From DATJPR01 sp035506295 (GTDB lineage Bacteria > Bacteroidota > Ignavibacteria > UBA10030 > UBA6906): a stretch of DNA of 6,476 bases. Within the stretch, counting starts at the first letter, position 1; every line of letters begins with the position of its first letter. Under the pieces are notes generated by a model. It saw only the letters and a program-made list of their open reading frames with translations, was not told the DNA's origin and did not search any database. Position numbers and translations under genes: made by a program. The stretch is from positions 1-6,476 of the forward strand of contig DATJPR010000107.1 of the NCBI GenBank assembly GCA_035506295.1. Reading direction: 5' to 3'. This document shows, piece after piece, positions 4,428 to 6,476 of the stretch.

Positions 4428-6476
4428 TCAAATATGGACAGCCAACCGTAGAACGACGTTTCTTGGTTCTTCCCAACTTGCACCGCTAAAATACGCTCCT
4501 TTGATCAGATGTTCATGGTCAAGCAAATTGGTTATGTACAGTGAAGGTTCGAAGGTCGAACCTCCCGACATATGCAGCGTATACCCGAAGCCAAGATCAA
4601 ATATCCAGGAAGGGGTGGTGTGCGTGGCAGTGTTGAAGTCAAAAAGCCCGGTCTGGTACGGCACACCGTTCGGATTACCGTTGGTGAGACCAGAACCATA
4701 TATACCTTTGAGATTGAGAAACCAGTCGGCCGGCTGGTAGTTAACATCCGCGACTATCGAGAGGCGCTGGTCGTGGTCGAGATCCGTCGCAGGGCCATCG
4801 TCGCTGACATCCAGAAATCCCCCCGAGACCAGGCCGACTCCGTACGCATGGATGATCGATGCATTGAGGTATCCTGAAAATGGAGTCGCCGGATTGCTGA
4901 AAGATAGCCCGAGCTCGATCCCCCGGATATACACAGTCGCAATGTTGACAGGCGTCTTTATCGCGCTACTGCCAACCGTCTGATCGTCCACCCCCGGAAC
5001 GTCCTTTTTGTAAAATCCCGTCAATTTTCCCCGAAGCCCGCCGGGGAACAGGTGCGCGTACATCAATTCGAAGAAATCGTCTCTCTCCGGGAGCGTCGGC
5101 GTGAGTGAGGTGCTCACGTTTAGCGAGATCGACCTCAATCCTTCTGTATTTGTTGGCATGAAGATCCGACCATAGTACAGGTAAGCTGTATTCGACTCAT
5201 CAATAAAGAAGTTCCACCGAATCCTTGGGCTCACCTGGTGCGTCAGGGGAACGTCAGGAGCAATATGCTGGTCGTACCGCACCCCCAACTCAAACGAGGT
5301 CCAGTCAAGCGGGTGATACTCCGTCTCTGCGAATATTCCAAAATCGGAGCCTTTGAAATCCGTAAGGATGGATGGCCCGGGGTTTCCTGCCGAATCGCGC
5401 GATGTGAAGTTCTCAGTTCCCGACGTGCTGCTGAAATTGAGTCCAGTCTTGACCATGAGCTGATGAGAAAACCTCTTGTCGTACGTCGTCCGGAGTCCGA
5501 CCGTCGTGAAGCTTCTGTTCTCCGTCAGGAGATAGTTGTCGACGGTATCTCCTGCGAACTGAAAGCCCGGCGGATCGATCGATCCAGGCGTGTATGTGAG
5601 CCCTCCTTCGCGGGCGTATGCGCCGATGAAAAGATTGGATTCCCTGTCTATTTCCGAGTTCAAGGTCCTGAAATACGATAGCGTCTGAAACCCGTTAGTC
5701 GTCTTCTGCTGGTCTGATGCGATCCCTTCAGCCGAGTCAAACGGCACCTGAGTATCTGTTTCCCCGAAATTGATGTTCGACGTGAGGTAGTCCACATCGC
5801 TCAGGATGTAGTCGAATTTGCCGTACACGAAGTAATCAAACCCGTGGTCATGGAAGAGGTTTGCAACAGGCGGGTCGATCCGCCTGTCGGTTTCCTGTCG
5901 TGAGCCCGAGAGGAAGTAACCCAAGTTTCCGATGTGGTCGCTGATCGAAAGGGCCTGACCATTCGAGTTGAGTGCCCTGAACGGACCGACTCGTGACCCG
6001 AGGGTGTCCCCGGCGGATACGGGCGTCATTCCATTCCCGGGAGAGAATGCTTTTGCCCCATTGAACGTCAGGTAACTCCCCGCGTACGTCGAGGCATCAA
6101 GATGGAATTTCCCTGTGGGGACACGATTATTCAGGTCGATAATGGCAGCCATCTGACCACCATATTCAGCAGGAAATCCCCCTGTAATGAACGTCGCCCT
6201 GTCGATCACCTTGGGATCAACGACTTCGTTCAGACCGCCGAACACGCCGAGCGGTACCGGTATCCCATCGACATAGTATGTGAACTCCCCGTGTTGCCCC
6301 CTGATGTGCACCTCGCCGGTCGGTGCACGCGCGGCCCCCATGATGTTTTCCTGGAGGAGGTTAGTCATGCGCGCAGTGGGCGCGGGGTGGTATGTCTCGG
6401 ACTCGAAGACCTGGTTCCCCGTTCTCGGGTCTATGTGAGAAACTGCAAGTTCCCTGTCCGCGGTGACAACCACTTC
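4428..6476 (-). CDS. TonB-dependent outer-membrane receptor (N-terminus beyond the window)
   Basis: An open frame of 682 codons enters at the right edge and stops at TGA 4428-4430; the signal peptide and any N-terminal extension lie outside. Counting the first visible residue as 1, EVVVTA (1-6) resembles a TonB box. The plug follows: HIRGQ (57-61), YYVDGIPV (67-74), GGFPAEYGG (99-107) and AAIIDL (110-115). The remaining 550 or so residues are alternating, aromatic-rich beta-strand text typical of the 22-strand barrel, ending with an ITNLLD segment and PRNVVLRLAVHI, the usual closing strand except that the last residue is Ile rather than Phe. The receptor would import a bound ligand using TonB. 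The ligand cannot be read from sequence; a metal chelate would fit the neighbours. The GTG at 6473 is not taken as the start because homology continues to the edge. It runs in the same direction as the ATPase, 197 bases upstream of it. Confidence 0.9.
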   Translation of the reverse strand, partial: EVVVTADRELAVSHIDPRTGNQVFESETYHPAPTARMTNLLQENIMGAARAPTGEVHIRGQHGEFTYYVDGIPVPLGVFGGLNEVVDPKVIDRATFITGGFPAEYGGQMAAIIDLNNRVPTGKFHLDASTYAGSYLTFNGAKAFSPGNGMTPVSAGDTLGSRVGPFRALNSNGQALSISDHIGNLGYFLSGSRQETDRRIDPPVANLFHDHGFDYFVYGKFDYILSDVDYLTSNINFGETDTQVPFDSAEGIASDQQKTTNGFQTLSYFRTLNSEIDRESNLFIGAYAREGGLTYTPGSIDPPGFQFAGDTVDNYLLTENRSFTTVGLRTTYDKRFSHQLMVKTGLNFSSTSGTENFTSRDSAGNPGPSILTDFKGSDFGIFAETEYHPLDWTSFELGVRYDQHIAPDVPLTHQVSPRIRWNFFIDESNTAYLYYGRIFMPTNTEGLRSISLNVSTSLTPTLPERDDFFELMYAHLFPGGLRGKLTGFYKKDVPGVDDQTVGSSAIKTPVNIATVYIRGIELGLSFSNPATPFSGYLNASIIHAYGVGLVSGGFLDVSDDGPATDLDHDQRLSIVADVNYQPADWFLNLKGIYGSGLTNGNPNGVPYQTGLFDFNTATHTTPSWIFDLGFGYTLHMSGGSTFEPSLYITNLLDHEHLIKGAYFSGASWEEPRNVVLRLAVHI

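Noticed and set aside
4390..4877. Two overlapping plus-strand open frames (116 and 101 codons)
   Set aside because: Shadows of the receptor gene's 3' portion; no ribosome sites or recognisable motifs.
5238..5681. 147-codon open frame on the plus strand
   Set aside because: It lies wholly antisense to the TonB-dependent receptor, and its Arg-rich text shows no family features.

Overview
The window reads as a metal-homeostasis and TonB-uptake neighbourhood of a Gram-negative bacterium. An ExbD-TonB pair and a TonB-dependent receptor imply an outer membrane. The TonB style, the regulator remnant and the receptor plug look most like the Bacteroidota/Ignavibacteriota (FCB) side of the tree. That taxonomic guess is an inference from family resemblance, not a search result.

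Plus strand, left half: the last codons of exbD (to 104) overlap the start of tonB (101-838) by ATGA. Directly behind tonB is a broken DtxR/MntR-type metalloregulator (about 839-1165). It has an in-frame TAG near its start and an internal in-frame loss of the metal-sensing/dimerisation domain. Its stop codon abuts a ZIP-family metal transporter gene (start chosen at 1213, end 1992). This order resembles a regulator-importer operon placed behind the TonB energising genes.

Minus strand, right half: a TonB-dependent receptor enters from the right edge (6476 to 4428). After 197 bases holding a long hairpin comes a P1B-like heavy-metal P-type ATPase (4235-2355) whose usual CPC/SPC ion motif reads GAC. 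Twenty-four bases further on is a small Cys-rich protein (2330-1980) with a signal peptide, eight cysteines and a terminal run of four histidines. It is interrupted by an in-frame TAA right after the signal peptide. Its 3' end overlaps the 3' end of the ZIP gene by 13 bases, so the two blocks converge.

Together: ExbD/TonB would energise outer-membrane import through receptors such as the one on the right, ZIP would move divalent metal across the inner membrane, and the ATPase (possibly with the Cys-rich protein as a metal-binding partner) would export metal or handle it in the envelope. The two candidate soluble metal-binding proteins, the regulator and the Cys-rich protein, both carry a premature stop, while the four membrane/envelope genes look intact. 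The most interesting points are the ATPase/Cys-rich pair, the two stops, and the collapsed regulator.
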